Assembly: GCA_022827095.1 (NCBI GenBank)
Contig: JAJDTP010000017.1
Location: 48,077-112,076 of the forward strand
Direction of reading: 5' to 3'
Source of the DNA: Dehalococcoidia bacterium
GTDB taxonomy: Bacteria > Chloroflexota > Dehalococcoidia > Lucifugimonadales > UBA3495
Length of the DNA: 64,000 nucleotides
Shown: piece by piece, positions 35,922 through 44,676 of the stretch
Position numbering within the stretch: position 1 is the stretch's first letter
How the letters are laid out: every line of letters starts with the position of its first letter
Position numbers and translations under genes: made by a program
The notes under the pieces: generated by a model
Database searches by the model: none
What the model was told of the DNA's origin: nothing
What the model saw: the letters and a program-made list of their open reading frames with translations, nothing else

Positions 35922-36830
35922 ATGCCTGATCGACCGATGCAGATCGGAGTCGTTTTTCCCCAGACCGAAATCGGTTCCGACCCCGTCGCCGTGCGCGATT
36001 ACGTGCAGGCGGCCGAGGAACTCGGTTACGCCCACATCATCGCTTACGACCACGTATTGGGCGCGGACACCGCCTACCACCAGCCGTGGATGGGCAGTTA
36101 CACCAAGGACAGCATGTTCCACGAGATCTTCGTGGCCTTCGGGTACATGGCCGCCCTGACCACCACTGTCGAGTTGGTCTCGGCAATCGTAATTCTTGGC
36201 CAGCGTCAGACGGCGTTGGTCGCCAAGCAGGCGGCGGAAGTCGATGTGCTCAGCGGTGGCCGCTTGCGTCTCGGCGTCGGCATCGGCTGGAACCCCGTGG
36301 AGTACGAGGCCCTTGGCGAGGACTTCTCCACCCGCGGCCGCCGCGCCGAGGAGCAGATGGAACTGTTGCGCCGCCTCTGGACGGAAGAAGTCGTCGATTT
36401 CCACGGCCGTTACCACAACGTCACCAATGCCGGCATCAACCCCCTGCCGGTGCAGCGGCCGATCCCGCTGTGGATGGGCGCCGGCAGCCGCGCCCGTGGG
36501 CCGATCCCCACCGACCCCGTGCTCAGCAGGGTGGGACGTTGCGCCGATGGATGGTTCCCCCAGTTCCAGTCCGACGATCCCCAGGCCGCCACCGCCATAG
36601 CCAAGGTGCGCGAGGCTGCCGCTTCCGTCGGCCGCGATCCCGACGCCATCGGCATGGAGCCGCGGGTCAATTACTCCGACGGCGACCCGGAGTTCTGGCA
36701 GGCCCGGGCTGAAGAGTGGCGCGGCATGGGCGCATCACACTTTTCCGTGAACACCATGTCGGCTAACCTGACCGGGGCCGATGCCCATATCAACGCCATA
36801 CGCGAGTTCAAGGAAGTCATCACCGGGTAA
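35922..36830 (+). CDS. LLM class F420/flavin-dependent oxidoreductase
   Basis: 302 residues of the luciferase-like family: MQIGVVFPQTEIGSDPVAVRDYVQAAEELGYAHIIAYDHVLG; LVAKQAAEVDVLSGGRLRLGVGIGWNPVEYEALG; IPLWMGAGSRAR. The GIGWN and DHVLG motifs are typical of the probable F420-dependent subgroup. It is cytoplasmic, and the substrate is unknown. AGGAG precedes the ATG. It stands alone between repeats. Confidence 0.88.
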   Translation: MPDRPMQIGVVFPQTEIGSDPVAVRDYVQAAEELGYAHIIAYDHVLGADTAYHQPWMGSYTKDSMFHEIFVAFGYMAALTTTVELVSAIVILGQRQTALVAKQAAEVDVLSGGRLRLGVGIGWNPVEYEALGEDFSTRGRRAEEQMELLRRLWTEEVVDFHGRYHNVTNAGINPLPVQRPIPLWMGAGSRARGPIPTDPVLSRVGRCADGWFPQFQSDDPQAATAIAKVREAAASVGRDPDAIGMEPRVNYSDGDPEFWQARAEEWRGMGASHFSVNTMSANLTGADAHINAIREFKEVITG

Positions 36831-36839
36831 GCATTTCTC

Positions 36840-36867
36840 CGTCATTCACGCGAAAGCGGGAATCCAG
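36840..36867. repeat. Type C half repeat
   Basis: GTCATTCACGCGAAAGCGGGAATCCAGAA, a half copy of the GTCATTCC...GGAATCCAG element. It lies between the oxidoreductase and the Uma2 gene. Confidence 0.65.
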
Positions 36868-36894
36868 AACGTGATAGTCATAGAGGTTTGAGAA

Positions 36895-37575
36895 ATGGTT
36901 ACGAGCACGCCGAAAGGCCCAACCGTCGAGGCGCCCGATGCTCCCCATTACGAACCCGACATGCCCATGGCCTTCGGCAGCGAACTGCGCCTGAACTTGA
37001 AGGCCCTGGGCGTGGACGGAAGCGCGCCGGATTTCGGCGAGCGCCTGTGCCAACTCTCTCGGGACAACGAACCCTATGACTTCCAATTTTCCGCCCAGGG
37101 AGAGCTGATCGTAATGGCTCCGTCAGGCCCTTTGAGCAACCGCGACGAGACGGTAATCAACGCAGACCTGGAGATGTATAACCGGCAGCATCCCGGAATG
37201 TGCTTTTCCCAAACCATCGCGTTCCGGCTCCCCAGCGGCGCACAGTACATGCCTGACGCCGCTTGGATCACCCAGGGACGGTTCGACAATCTGACCGAGC
37301 TGGAGTTGCGCAGCACCATCAACGGCGCGCCCGACTTTGTCGTGGAAGTCCGCTCCCGCAGCGACCGGCTGACCCCGTTGCTGGACAAAATGGCCGAGTG
37401 GATGGAAGCCGGCTCCCGCCTGGGCTGGATGCTGGACGCTATTGATCGTCGCGTCTATATCTTTCGCCCCGGTCGTGAGACGGAAATATTGGAGGATCCG
37501 GCGGTGCTGGATGGAGAGGACGTTCTGCCGGGGTTCGTTTTTGACGTGGGTCGGCTGATGTTCGGGCATGAGTAA
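36895..37575 (+). CDS. Uma2 family putative endonuclease (DUF820)
   Basis: 226 residues with the Uma2 restriction-fold core: MPDAAW, then APDFVVEVRSRSDRLTPLLDKMAEWMEAGSRLGWMLD, which supply the D...ExV...K/Q nuclease-like residues. Such genes are numerous in Cyanobacteria and Chloroflexota and are often mobile; their biological role is unclear. A second Uma2 is within the ilv/leu block at about 57 kb. It starts 6 bases after GAGG/TTTGAG-type sequence. Confidence 0.85.
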   Translation: MVTSTPKGPTVEAPDAPHYEPDMPMAFGSELRLNLKALGVDGSAPDFGERLCQLSRDNEPYDFQFSAQGELIVMAPSGPLSNRDETVINADLEMYNRQHPGMCFSQTIAFRLPSGAQYMPDAAWITQGRFDNLTELELRSTINGAPDFVVEVRSRSDRLTPLLDKMAEWMEAGSRLGWMLDAIDRRVYIFRPGRETEILEDPAVLDGEDVLPGFVFDVGRLMFGHE

Positions 37576-37593
37576 CCGCCACCGGGCGACTTC

Positions 37594-37848
37594 GTCAAAA
37601 TCAGCATTTGCTGGACACCAGAATTTTCGGGATTACGTTTCCCTTATCCTGTCAGTCTAATAATCTTGAAAGTAACTGTTCAGACTTGCGGGTGTCATTG
37701 CGAGCGAAGCGCGGCAATCTCGGTGGCGTAGGGAAATCCTTTGAGGCGGACATTGCCGCTACGGTGTCGGGATTGCCACGGCACAAGCGCCCCGCAATGA
37801 CAACCTCCTGGATTCTGAACACTTACTCTTGAAAATCCAGATTCTGAC
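37594..37848. repeat. Type A element split by a GTCATTGCGAG element
   Basis: The outer ends GTCAAAATCAGCATT and AATCCAGATTCTGAC are decayed type A ends. Between them, 37694-37801 is a full GTCATTGCGAG...CGCAATGAC element. This is a nested insertion of one palindrome family into another. The 315-base gap holds no gene. Confidence 0.7.
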
Positions 37849-37890
37849 GGGTGACCGCAACCATTTTCATTTTGCATAAGGAGACAAACT

Positions 37891-38655
37891 ATGGGCAGGC
37901 TCGACGGTAAGGTTGCTCTCATCAGCGGCGGCGCGCGCGGTCAGGGTGCGGTGGAGGCCAGGATGTTCGCCGCCGAGGGTGCGTCCGTGGTCTTCGGCGA
38001 CATCCTCGACGACGAGGGTCGCCGGGTGGAGGCCGAAATCAAGGAACTGGGCGGCCAGGCCACCTACGTCCATCTGGACGTCATCAGCGAATCCGACTGG
38101 CAGGCCGCGGTGGACGCCGCGGTTTCCGAGTATGGCAAACTCAACGTGCTGGTGAACAACGCCGGAATAGTCCTCGGCCGCAGTATCGAGGAGATGACCG
38201 TCGAAGAATGGGACCGCCTCTTCGACGTCAACGCCAAGGGGGTGTTCCTGGGTACCAAGGCGTCCCTGCCCGCCCTGCGCGAGGCCGGCGGCGGCAGCAT
38301 CGTGAACATATCCTCCACCGCTGGCCTGGTCGGGAACGACTACAACCTGGCGGGATACAGCAGCACCAAGGGCGCCGTGCGGCTTTTCACCAAGTCCACC
38401 GCCATCCAGCACGCCGGCGAGGGCATCCGGTGCAACTCAGTGCATCCCGGCCCCATCGACACCCCCATGTTGCAGGAGTCCCGCGCCAATCGCGGCAGTG
38501 GGCTCAGCGATGAGGAGCAACGCCGACGCGTGCCTCTGGGTCGTATCGGTCGTCCTGAGGACATCGCCTACGCCGTGGTCTACCTGGCCTCCGACGAAGC
38601 GTCCTTTGTCACCGGGAGCGAGGTGGTCGTGGACGGCGGGCGCACCGCCATGTGA
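37891..38655 (+). CDS. Short-chain dehydrogenase/reductase
   Basis: 254 residues, classical SDR. The nucleotide site is GGARGQG (about 13-19), NNAG (about 87-90), catalytic Ser in SIVNISSTAG and Y-x3-K as YSSTK (about 152-156). The C-terminal FVTGSEVVVDGG is typical. It oxidises or reduces a hydroxyl/keto substrate with NAD(P)H; the substrate is not predictable. AAGGAG lies 8 bases before the ATG. It is convergent with the tRNA gene. Confidence 0.92.
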   Translation: MGRLDGKVALISGGARGQGAVEARMFAAEGASVVFGDILDDEGRRVEAEIKELGGQATYVHLDVISESDWQAAVDAAVSEYGKLNVLVNNAGIVLGRSIEEMTVEEWDRLFDVNAKGVFLGTKASLPALREAGGGSIVNISSTAGLVGNDYNLAGYSSTKGAVRLFTKSTAIQHAGEGIRCNSVHPGPIDTPMLQESRANRGSGLSDEEQRRRVPLGRIGRPEDIAYAVVYLASDEASFVTGSEVVVDGGRTAM

Positions 38656-38658
38656 AGC

Positions 38659-38682
38659 GAAAAGGCGCCCCGAAGGACGCCT
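38659..38682 (-). terminator. Terminator of the tRNA-Pro gene
   Basis: On the minus strand AGGCGTCC/GGGGCGCCT form a stem with a short TTC loop followed by TTTTC. It is placed just downstream of the tRNA. Confidence 0.65.
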
Positions 38683-38705
38683 CTGCATTCAAGTACCGGT
38701 TAAGA

Positions 38706-38782
38706 TGGTCGGGGCGGCCAGATTCGAACTGGCGACCCCCTGCACCCCATGCAGGTGCGCTACCGGGCTGCGCTACGCCCCG
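38706..38782 (-). tRNA. tRNA-Pro (anticodon GGG)
   Basis: 77 bases reading CGGGGCG at the 5' acceptor arm and CGCCCCG-A-CCA at the 3' end, so CCA is encoded. The anticodon arm is CCTGC-ATGGGGT-GCAGG with GGG at 34-36. The T arm contains GTTCGAATC. No integrase lies beside it, and no duplicated 3' end was noticed. Confidence 0.95.
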
Positions 38783-38872
38783 CCCCGACACTTTCAGGGT
38801 ATCATCCGCGCTGACAATTGGCAAACTCGCTGGTATCACCAGTGATTATTCCTAGTATTACCTGCTAGGATT

Positions 38873-39577
38873 ATGGCACATCGCAGCAGCATCATGAACG
38901 GCGATTGCTACAGCATCCTAGGCGTCCCGGCGGCAGCCACGACGGAAGAAATCCGCGCCGCCTACCGCCGGCTGGCCCGGCAGTACCATCCGGACCTCAA
39001 CGCCGGGCCCGAAGCTGAAGCCCGCATGAAAGAGATCAATCAGGCGTACGCCACCCTGTCTGATCCCCAGCGCCGCCGCCACTACGACGTCTATGGGGAG
39101 AGCGAACCGCCCACCGCGCCGCGCCGCCGTAGTCAGCAGAATGGTACCCGCCCCGGCTCAACCCGCCCCTCGCGTCCTCGCGCCTATTCTCCGTCGTCAC
39201 CCCAGCGTGGTGAGGACATTGAAGCCGCCCTGTTGATAACGCGCCGGGAGGCAAGACAGGGAATGCGCAAGGTGTTCCCGGTTACGCGTACGGAGACCTG
39301 TCAGCGTTGCCGGGGGACCGGATTCGAGCCGGAGGAGACCCTGGAGGCCAGTCAGTGCTGGCGATGCGCCGGAGAGCAGCGGTTTCGGCGGGAGCTGTGG
39401 CTCAGCGCCACCATACCTGCCGGCGTCGCTGACGGCCGCCGCCTCCGTCTTCGCGGCCAGGGCAACGCCGGACTGGACGGCGGAGCCAGCGGGCACATCT
39501 ACATCACTGTCCGCGTGGCCCAGCACACCAAATTGCGCCAGGCCGTTTCCTTCGTGCTGCGTCACCTCTTCCGCTAG
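38873..39577 (+). CDS. DnaJ-like co-chaperone with reduced zinc finger
   Basis: 234 residues. The J domain spans about 10-75 with HPD at 39-41 and YSILGV / [19 protein letters not shown] Ser/Arg/Pro linker follows. The cysteine-rich part keeps only two CxxC motifs (CQRCRGTG and CWRCAGEQ) instead of the four of DnaJ. The last part is a DnaJ C-terminal beta domain ([20 protein letters not shown]). It should stimulate DnaK ATPase (family knowledge), and the small zinc finger suggests a specialised role. A second in-frame ATG lies 7 codons in. It is convergent with comM. Confidence 0.85.
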   Translation: MAHRSSIMNGDCYSILGVPAAATTEEIRAAYRRLARQYHPDLNAGPEAEARMKEINQAYATLSDPQRRRHYDVYGESEPPTAPRRRSQQNGTRPGSTRPSRPRAYSPSSPQRGEDIEAALLITRREARQGMRKVFPVTRTETCQRCRGTGFEPEETLEASQCWRCAGEQRFRRELWLSATIPAGVADGRRLRLRGQGNAGLDGGASGHIYITVRVAQHTKLRQAVSFVLRHLFR

Positions 39578-39624
39578 CGCCGAGGCTTGGCGCGACCGTC
39601 AGGTTCGGAATTCACCAATGATGG

Positions 39625-41157
39625 TCAGCTCAACTCCCGCGCGCGGTATTGCAGCGCCTCGGCAAGATGCGCCGGTCCTATCCGTTCGGCTCCGGCGAGA
39701 TCAGCGACCGTGCGCGCCACCTTGACCACCCTATGCAGCGCCCGCGCCGAGAGGTCCAGTTGCTGGGATGCCCGCTGCAACAGCGCCTGCGTGTCATCCT
39801 GCAGATTGCAGTGGTCCCAAATCGCGGATCCGGACATTTCAGCGTTCGAGTTCCCGGCAGCCTCCGGTGCCTGCGAGAACCGCGATTCCTGAATGGCTCG
39901 CGCGGCGATCACGCGTTCCCGCACCGCGGTTGAACTCTCTGCCTCCGCTCGACCCAGCAGGCTGTCGTATTCCACCGGCGGAACCTCCACGAAGATGTCG
40001 ATGCGTTCCAGCAGCGGTCCGCTGATGCGCCTTTGATACCGCGCTAAAGCTGACGGGCTGCATACGCACTCCTTGCGAGGGTGCGAGGCATAACCGCACG
40101 GACACGGGTTCATCGCTCCCACCAGCATGAAACTCGCCGGATAGGTCACCGTGCCGCTGACCCGCGTGATGGTTACCGTTTTATCCTCCAGGGGCTGCCG
40201 TAGCGATTCCAGTGCGGCGTGCCCGAACTCGGGCAGTTCGTCCAGGAACAGCACTCCCCGGTGGCTCAGCGTGATCTCCCCGGGACGGAGCATGCGTCCG
40301 CCGCCCACCAGGCCGGCGTTGGATATCGTGTAGTGCGGAGCCCGAAACGGCCGCTGGGCGATCAGCGGGCTGTCCGGCGGTAGGTTGCCGCTCACGCTGT
40401 AGATCTTGGTGACGTCCAAGGCTTCGTCGGCGGTCAGGTACGGCAGTATGCCGGGGAGCGCCCGGGCCAGCAGGGTCTTGCCCGAACCCGGCGGCCCGCT
40501 CAGCAGGATATTGTGGAATCCCGCGGCGGCCACTTCCAGCGCCCGCTTGGCGTGGTCCTGCCCCCGAATGTGGCAGAGATCCGTGTTGCCGGGCTGCTCA
40601 CGGTTCCCATTGAGGTGGACGCCGTTCTGCGGGAATGGTGATATCGCCGTCTCGCCCTGCAGGTGGGAAAGCAGCTGTGCCAGCGTGTCGACGGGGTAAA
40701 CCCGTACTCCGTCCACTAGGGCCGCTTCGGCCGCGTCGACCGCCGGCACGTAGACCGAGCCTATGCCCTGGTCCCGCGCCACGGAAACCATCGGCAGGAT
40801 GCCTGCCGTGTGTCGCAGCCCACCGTCCAGCGACAACTCGCCGAGGAATATCGCTGGATCCGTAGTGGGCGGCGCCTGTCCGGTGCTGAACAATATGCCC
40901 ACCGCGATGGGCAGGTCATAAGCCGGCCCGGCTTTCTTCAAATCCGCGGGCGCCAGGTTTACGGTGATACGTCGCATGGGGAATTCGCAGCCGCTGTTGC
41001 GCAGCGCCGCCCGCACCCGCTCTTTGGCCTCTTGCACCGCCGTGTCCGGCAGGCCAACGATGTGGAACGCCGGCAGTCCCGGCGATATATCAGTCTCCGC
41101 CTGAATTATCTGGCCGTCTAATCCGATGACAGCGCACGTCTGAGCAGTTGCCAACAT
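39625..41157 (-). CDS. comM: YifB/ComM family Mg-chelatase-like AAA ATPase
   Basis: 510 residues. The N-terminal Lon-protease-like fold contains LPAFHIVGLPDTAVQEAKERVRAAL. The AAA core contains Walker A GPPGSGKT and Walker B GVLFLDELPEF. A CPCGYxxHPRKECxC cluster and a C-terminal Mg-chelatase helical domain complete the family pattern. ComM proteins act as branch-migration helicases in natural transformation in some bacteria. I chose the ATG (MLATAQ) with GGAGG 7 bases upstream rather than the longer frame. Confidence 0.92.
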   Translation of the reverse strand: MLATAQTCAVIGLDGQIIQAETDISPGLPAFHIVGLPDTAVQEAKERVRAALRNSGCEFPMRRITVNLAPADLKKAGPAYDLPIAVGILFSTGQAPPTTDPAIFLGELSLDGGLRHTAGILPMVSVARDQGIGSVYVPAVDAAEAALVDGVRVYPVDTLAQLLSHLQGETAISPFPQNGVHLNGNREQPGNTDLCHIRGQDHAKRALEVAAAGFHNILLSGPPGSGKTLLARALPGILPYLTADEALDVTKIYSVSGNLPPDSPLIAQRPFRAPHYTISNAGLVGGGRMLRPGEITLSHRGVLFLDELPEFGHAALESLRQPLEDKTVTITRVSGTVTYPASFMLVGAMNPCPCGYASHPRKECVCSPSALARYQRRISGPLLERIDIFVEVPPVEYDSLLGRAEAESSTAVRERVIAARAIQESRFSQAPEAAGNSNAEMSGSAIWDHCNLQDDTQALLQRASQQLDLSARALHRVVKVARTVADLAGAERIGPAHLAEALQYRARELS

Positions 41158-41277
41158 ACCGAGTCCTCCGTGGTTGATATAATCACCGCTCCGCTGGCGG
41201 TTCGCCGGTACGCTATCATTGGAGAACGCGCGTTCGCAATGGCAGACTGTCATCAAATTTTCCGCGCGTCCTCGCCT

Positions 41278-41306
41278 TTGCTATCGCCGCAACCCTAATC
41301 TATACT
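41278..41306 (+). promoter_or_regulatory. Candidate sigma-70 promoter giving a leaderless transcript
   Basis: TTGCTA and TATACT are separated by 17 bases. The ATG of the next gene starts 7 bases after TATACT and no ribosome site is present, so transcription would begin at or next to the start codon. Confidence 0.5.
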
Positions 41307-41313
41307 TGCGCCA

Positions 41314-42135
41314 ATGGACCTGCAGTTTGAAATCGGCGATCCGCAGCGACCGCGTGGCCACGCGATCCTGTATTTTCGCGTGGACACCGAGCCCGACAAC
41401 GTTTACGGCACCTACATTATCACCCTGCCCATCACTGCCGATCTGACCAAGTACGTCCCGCCCTTCCTGGCCGCGCATTTGGGCAGCGCCGGTTCCGGCC
41501 CCCTGGCCAACTTCTCGGCCTTCGCCATGCCGCCAATGTCCGAGTTGGTGGAAGGCGGCTACGAACAACTGGTCCGCCTCGCCAACGTCCGGAACGACGA
41601 CCTGGTTTACGGCGGCAGCATGTTCTCCTACGACCTGGCCCGCATGATGGAATCGGTGGCCCAGGCCGTCCAGGAATACGCCGACTCCTGGTTCCGCACC
41701 GGCGGCGAGGAGAGCGTCTCCACCCTGCCCGCCGAGGACGCCGCCATTCCCCTGGGCGGTTCCTCTCCCCTCGTCGGAGCGGCGGATGGCGACGCGGGCG
41801 ACAGCCTCGGCGTCAACGAGGTGCTCTGGAGCTTCATGAGCGAGGGCGACCGCCTGGCCGAGATGGGCCGCCTCCTTGGCCGCTTGCGTTTTGCCCAGGA
41901 AGGTAACGATTCCTCCGCCATTGCCGACATCATCGCCGAGATGACCGCCCTCGGCCGGCACCTGCCCGATGAGTTTGGCATCGGCTTGCTGGTCGACGCC
42001 GCCAACGACACCACTCCTAACGGCGTGCAATTGGCCCAACTGTATCTCGACCGCTGCTACCGCCTTTCGTCCGGAGACACCGAGCAGGTGCGCCGCATCG
42101 ACGAGGCCATCAAGAATCTGCAACGGCGAGGGTGA
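41314..42135 (+). CDS. Conserved protein of unknown function
   Basis: 273 residues. The N-terminal about 80 residues are beta-rich (ILYFRVDTEPDNVYGTYIITLPITADLTKYVPPFLAAHL). An acidic linker and a helical C-terminal half follow (AQEGNDSSAIADIIAEMTALGRHLPDEFGIGLLVDAANDTTPNG). No known domain, signal peptide or membrane segment is seen. It probably belongs to a lineage-specific family. It appears leaderless. Confidence 0.6.
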   Translation: MDLQFEIGDPQRPRGHAILYFRVDTEPDNVYGTYIITLPITADLTKYVPPFLAAHLGSAGSGPLANFSAFAMPPMSELVEGGYEQLVRLANVRNDDLVYGGSMFSYDLARMMESVAQAVQEYADSWFRTGGEESVSTLPAEDAAIPLGGSSPLVGAADGDAGDSLGVNEVLWSFMSEGDRLAEMGRLLGRLRFAQEGNDSSAIADIIAEMTALGRHLPDEFGIGLLVDAANDTTPNGVQLAQLYLDRCYRLSSGDTEQVRRIDEAIKNLQRRG

Positions 42136-42185
42136 CCGGATAGGGTTTTCCAAAGTCCCCGTCTGGCGGCCTCTCGCCCTGAACC

Positions 42186-42263
42186 GTCATTCCGGCGAAA
42201 GCCGGAATCCAGAACGTTCCGAACACAACGATCTGCTGGTTTTCCGCAGAAGCGGGAATGACG
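42186..42263. repeat. Type C repeat, both ends
   Basis: GTCATTCCGGCGAAAGCCGG at one end and CAGAAGCGGGAATGACGG at the other, inverted, about 78 bases. It lies between the unknown gene and the recombinase. Confidence 0.75.
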
Positions 42264-42354
42264 GATTAACTTTGGAAAGGCGCGGGTGACCAGACCCGCG
42301 CCGTTGCCATTTGCCCCAATATTCGAGGCTGCTCCAACCCCTTCCGCTTTTGCG

Positions 42355-43263
42355 CTACGCCCGAGGGTGGCTCCGCTCGTATTCTGCGCGGACGTGCGAG
42401 TCCGTCAGGTGCGTGTACACCTGCGTCGTGGAGATGCTGGAGTGCCCCAGCAACTCCTGCACGTGGCGCAGGGATGCCCCGTTCTGCAAAAGATGCGTGG
42501 CGAAGCTGTGCCGCAGCGTATGCGGCGTGATCTTCGGATCCACGTCGGCGGCCTTTGCCGCCGTTTTCAGGATGTTCCACACCCATTGCCGGGTGAGCCG
42601 CTCGCCGCGCTGATTCAGGTACAGCGCCGTCTCGCCGCGCTTGTCGCCCAACAACTCAACCCGGGCCCCGCCTATGTACTCCCGGAGGCTCGACAGGGCA
42701 TCCGGGTACAGGTAGACGATCCGCTCCTTGGAACCCTTCCCCCAGGTGCGGATGAAACCCTCTTCAAAATCGATGTCCTGCACGTTCAGCGCCACCAGTT
42801 CGCTCACCCGCAGGCCGGTGGCATACAGCAGTTCCAGGATGCTGGCGTCCCGGCGCCCTTCCGGCGTTCCGGTATCCGCTGCCGTGGTCAGCAGACGCCT
42901 CACGTCCTCCTCGGAGATGTACTTGGGAACCGTCCGTCCCACCCGGGGCGAGCCCAGGTTCTCCGTGGGGTCTTCGGTGATCAGCCCGTTGGCGCTCAGG
43001 TAGCCGAAGAAAGACCGCACCGCCGCCACCTTGCGGGCGGTGGTGGTGTCCCGGTACTTGCGGTTGTCCCGCAACTCGCTGATGTAGGCGTTGAGCAGGT
43101 TGATGTCAACCAGGCGCCAGACCTCCTGGTCCTCGGAGTTGAGGCTGTCCGCGACGAATTCGCGGAACTGGTTCAGGTCGTTGCTGTACGCGTCCAGTGT
43201 GTTCTGGGAAAAGCCTCGCTCAACGATGAGGTGTTGCAGGAACGAATTTACCGTTTGCCTCAT
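42355..43263 (-). CDS. Tyrosine recombinase (XerC/XerD type)
   Basis: 302 residues. The N-terminal SAM-like domain spans about 1-85 and the catalytic domain about 105-295. The catalytic set is complete: R in ATGLRVSEL, K in GKGSKERIV, HTLRHSFATH, LGHSSISTTQVYTH with the Tyr nucleophile. The length and sequence fit a chromosomal Xer enzyme that resolves dimers at dif, rather than a phage integrase. No dif-like site was identified in the window. GGAG precedes the ATG. Confidence 0.92.
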   Translation of the reverse strand: MRQTVNSFLQHLIVERGFSQNTLDAYSNDLNQFREFVADSLNSEDQEVWRLVDINLLNAYISELRDNRKYRDTTTARKVAAVRSFFGYLSANGLITEDPTENLGSPRVGRTVPKYISEEDVRRLLTTAADTGTPEGRRDASILELLYATGLRVSELVALNVQDIDFEEGFIRTWGKGSKERIVYLYPDALSSLREYIGGARVELLGDKRGETALYLNQRGERLTRQWVWNILKTAAKAADVDPKITPHTLRHSFATHLLQNGASLRHVQELLGHSSISTTQVYTHLTDSHVRAEYERSHPRA

Positions 43264-43407
43264 GATCTCCGCCAGTGGGCTCGTCTATCGCCCGGCTCCG
43301 CCTTGGTCACCCGTCTGACGGGGGTGTGGCGGGCGTCTGCCGTGATTCTGGTACATCCAAACCGCAGACGTCATTCGGCGAACGATGCGGGATTCGGCGA
43401 ATTCCGG

Positions 43408-43875
43408 TCACACGAGGCTGAAAACTCCCACCGACGCCAGCGTGACCACCGCCGCGTGGACAATCAGGCTTGCGGCGATCGATGCCAACAACCGGCTCCG
43501 GCGCATCCCGGCCACCTCCAGGGTCAGCGTGGTAACATACACCCCGGCCCACGGCGTGACCACCAGAACGCCCCACACGCCCCAGCGGTCCAGCGCCTGC
43601 AACAGCCGTTGGCTGCGCCTCCGCAGCATCCACCTCACCGCCGATCGAACCGGCTCGGGGCGCATGCGAAGCATCACTCTCAGTGCGCCCGTCCCTCGCT
43701 CCGCCCTCCGGAACATCACGGAAATCACAACGGCCGGCAGTAAGTTGAACACCACGGACACCACCGCGACCAGAACCGGGTCCAGTCCCAGTCCGACACC
43801 CAGCGGTATGGATACCAGTTCCTCGCCTATGGGTGACGCGGCGGTCAGTGCCACCGCTGCATACTTGGCCCACAA
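43408..43875 (-). CDS. Small multidrug-export-like membrane protein
   Basis: 155 residues with about four membrane segments: LTAASPIGEELVSIPLGVGLGL, VLVAVVSVVFNLLPAVVISVMF, GVWGVLVVTPWAGVYVTTLTLEVAG and LLASIAASLIVHAAVVTLASVGVF. This layout fits the small multidrug export protein family (PF06695), a loosely defined group. It probably uses a TTG start with GGGAGG 8 bases upstream. Confidence 0.6.
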   Translation of the reverse strand: MWAKYAAVALTAASPIGEELVSIPLGVGLGLDPVLVAVVSVVFNLLPAVVISVMFRRAERGTGALRVMLRMRPEPVRSAVRWMLRRRSQRLLQALDRWGVWGVLVVTPWAGVYVTTLTLEVAGMRRSRLLASIAASLIVHAAVVTLASVGVFSLV

Positions 43876-43947
43876 ACTCTCGGCCTCCCTGACCGGTCGG
43901 CTGGCCGGCCGGCGGCGGGTTCCTTATCTCACGCGTACCCATTTTGT

Positions 43948-44104
43948 CATAGGACTTACGCGCTTGAAGCCACACACCCGTCACTCCTGCGAAAGCAGGA
44001 GTCCAGCGATGCTATGGCGACGGAAACATAATAGTGTTTAAGGATTTCGTGCACTGGATTCCGGCTTCCACCGGAATGACGGTCCCAACTGCGTAAGTCC
44101 TATG
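43948..44104. repeat. Composite repeat: CATAGGACTTACGC arms around a type C pair
   Basis: CATAGGACTTACGC at one end and GCGTAAGTCCTATG at the other, enclosing GTCACTCCTGCGAAAGCAGG and its inverted partner CCACCGGAATGACGG. It is preceded by CTCACGCGTACCC. The same architecture recurs at 46.83-46.98 kb and in part at 45.18 kb. Confidence 0.8.
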
Positions 44105-44194
44105 TCATCGCAAGGAGCGCAGCGACGTGGCGATCTCGTTCCCGCGGCGGCGTCCGTCGCCCTGACGAGATTGCCGCGCTACGCTCGCAATGAC
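44104..44194. repeat. GTCATTGCGAG palindromic repeat, full copy
   Basis: GTCATCGCAAGGAGCGCAGC to GCTACGCTCGCAATGAC, about 91 bases, fused end to end with the composite repeat just before (they share the G of CCTATG/GTCAT). It ends shortly before a TACGCGTGAG motif. The two repeats fill the 388-base gene-free gap. Confidence 0.8.
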
Positions 44195-44263
44195 GGTTCC
44201 GGCAAAACTGTGTACGCGTGAGGTTCCTTACGACTGTCCGCAACGACTGCAAAAGATTTGAGC

Positions 44264-44482
44264 ATGAATGCGTTAATTGTACTTGCCGTGGCCCTGCAGG
44301 CCGGCGGAGGCTCGACCGACCTGTCTTTCCTGGCCTATCTGGATATATGGATTATTGGCGGTCTGGTGTTGCTGGCAGTGGTCGTGGTGACCGGCAAATG
44401 GCTCTATGGCCGCCTCCGTCGGCGCGATGATGACGACCGTCACTACGACGAGAGGTACGACGGCTACGACTATGAGTGCTGA
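44264..44482 (+). CDS. Small single-pass membrane protein with acidic Tyr-rich tail
   Basis: 72 residues: an N-terminal hydrophobic start, one clear helix (WIIGGLVLLAVVVVTGKWLYGRL), then RRRDDDDRHYDERYDGYDYEC. No family is known. A TTG two codons earlier is also possible, but the ATG is preferred. It is followed directly by a half palindrome. Confidence 0.45.
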   Translation: MNALIVLAVALQAGGGSTDLSFLAYLDIWIIGGLVLLAVVVVTGKWLYGRLRRRDDDDRHYDERYDGYDYEC

Positions 44483-44483
44483 T

Positions 44484-44513
44484 GTCATTGCGAGCGCAGC
44501 GTGCCGATCTTGT
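44484..44513. repeat. GTCATTGCGAG half repeat
   Basis: GTCATTGCGAGCGCAGCGTG followed by CCGATCTTG, without the inverse half. It touches the stop of the small membrane gene. Confidence 0.65.
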
Positions 44514-44676
44514 TGCTGCGCAATTCCAGATCCTCGGACACGGTCGAACACCATCCGCAGGTAGATCAACTTACTGTTGGACAGTTTCACGGCTTGGTTG
44601 TTTCATGTTGTCCATCCGCTCCTAGATCGACGCGCCATGATGCTTCTCTTTTCGCTAACCGCCACCATGGCCCTGG

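Noticed and set aside
38706..38782. tRNA-Pro as an integration site for a mobile island
   Set aside because: No duplicated 3' tRNA end or adjacent integrase was found. The Xer-type recombinase 3.6 kb away has the features of the chromosome-dimer enzyme.
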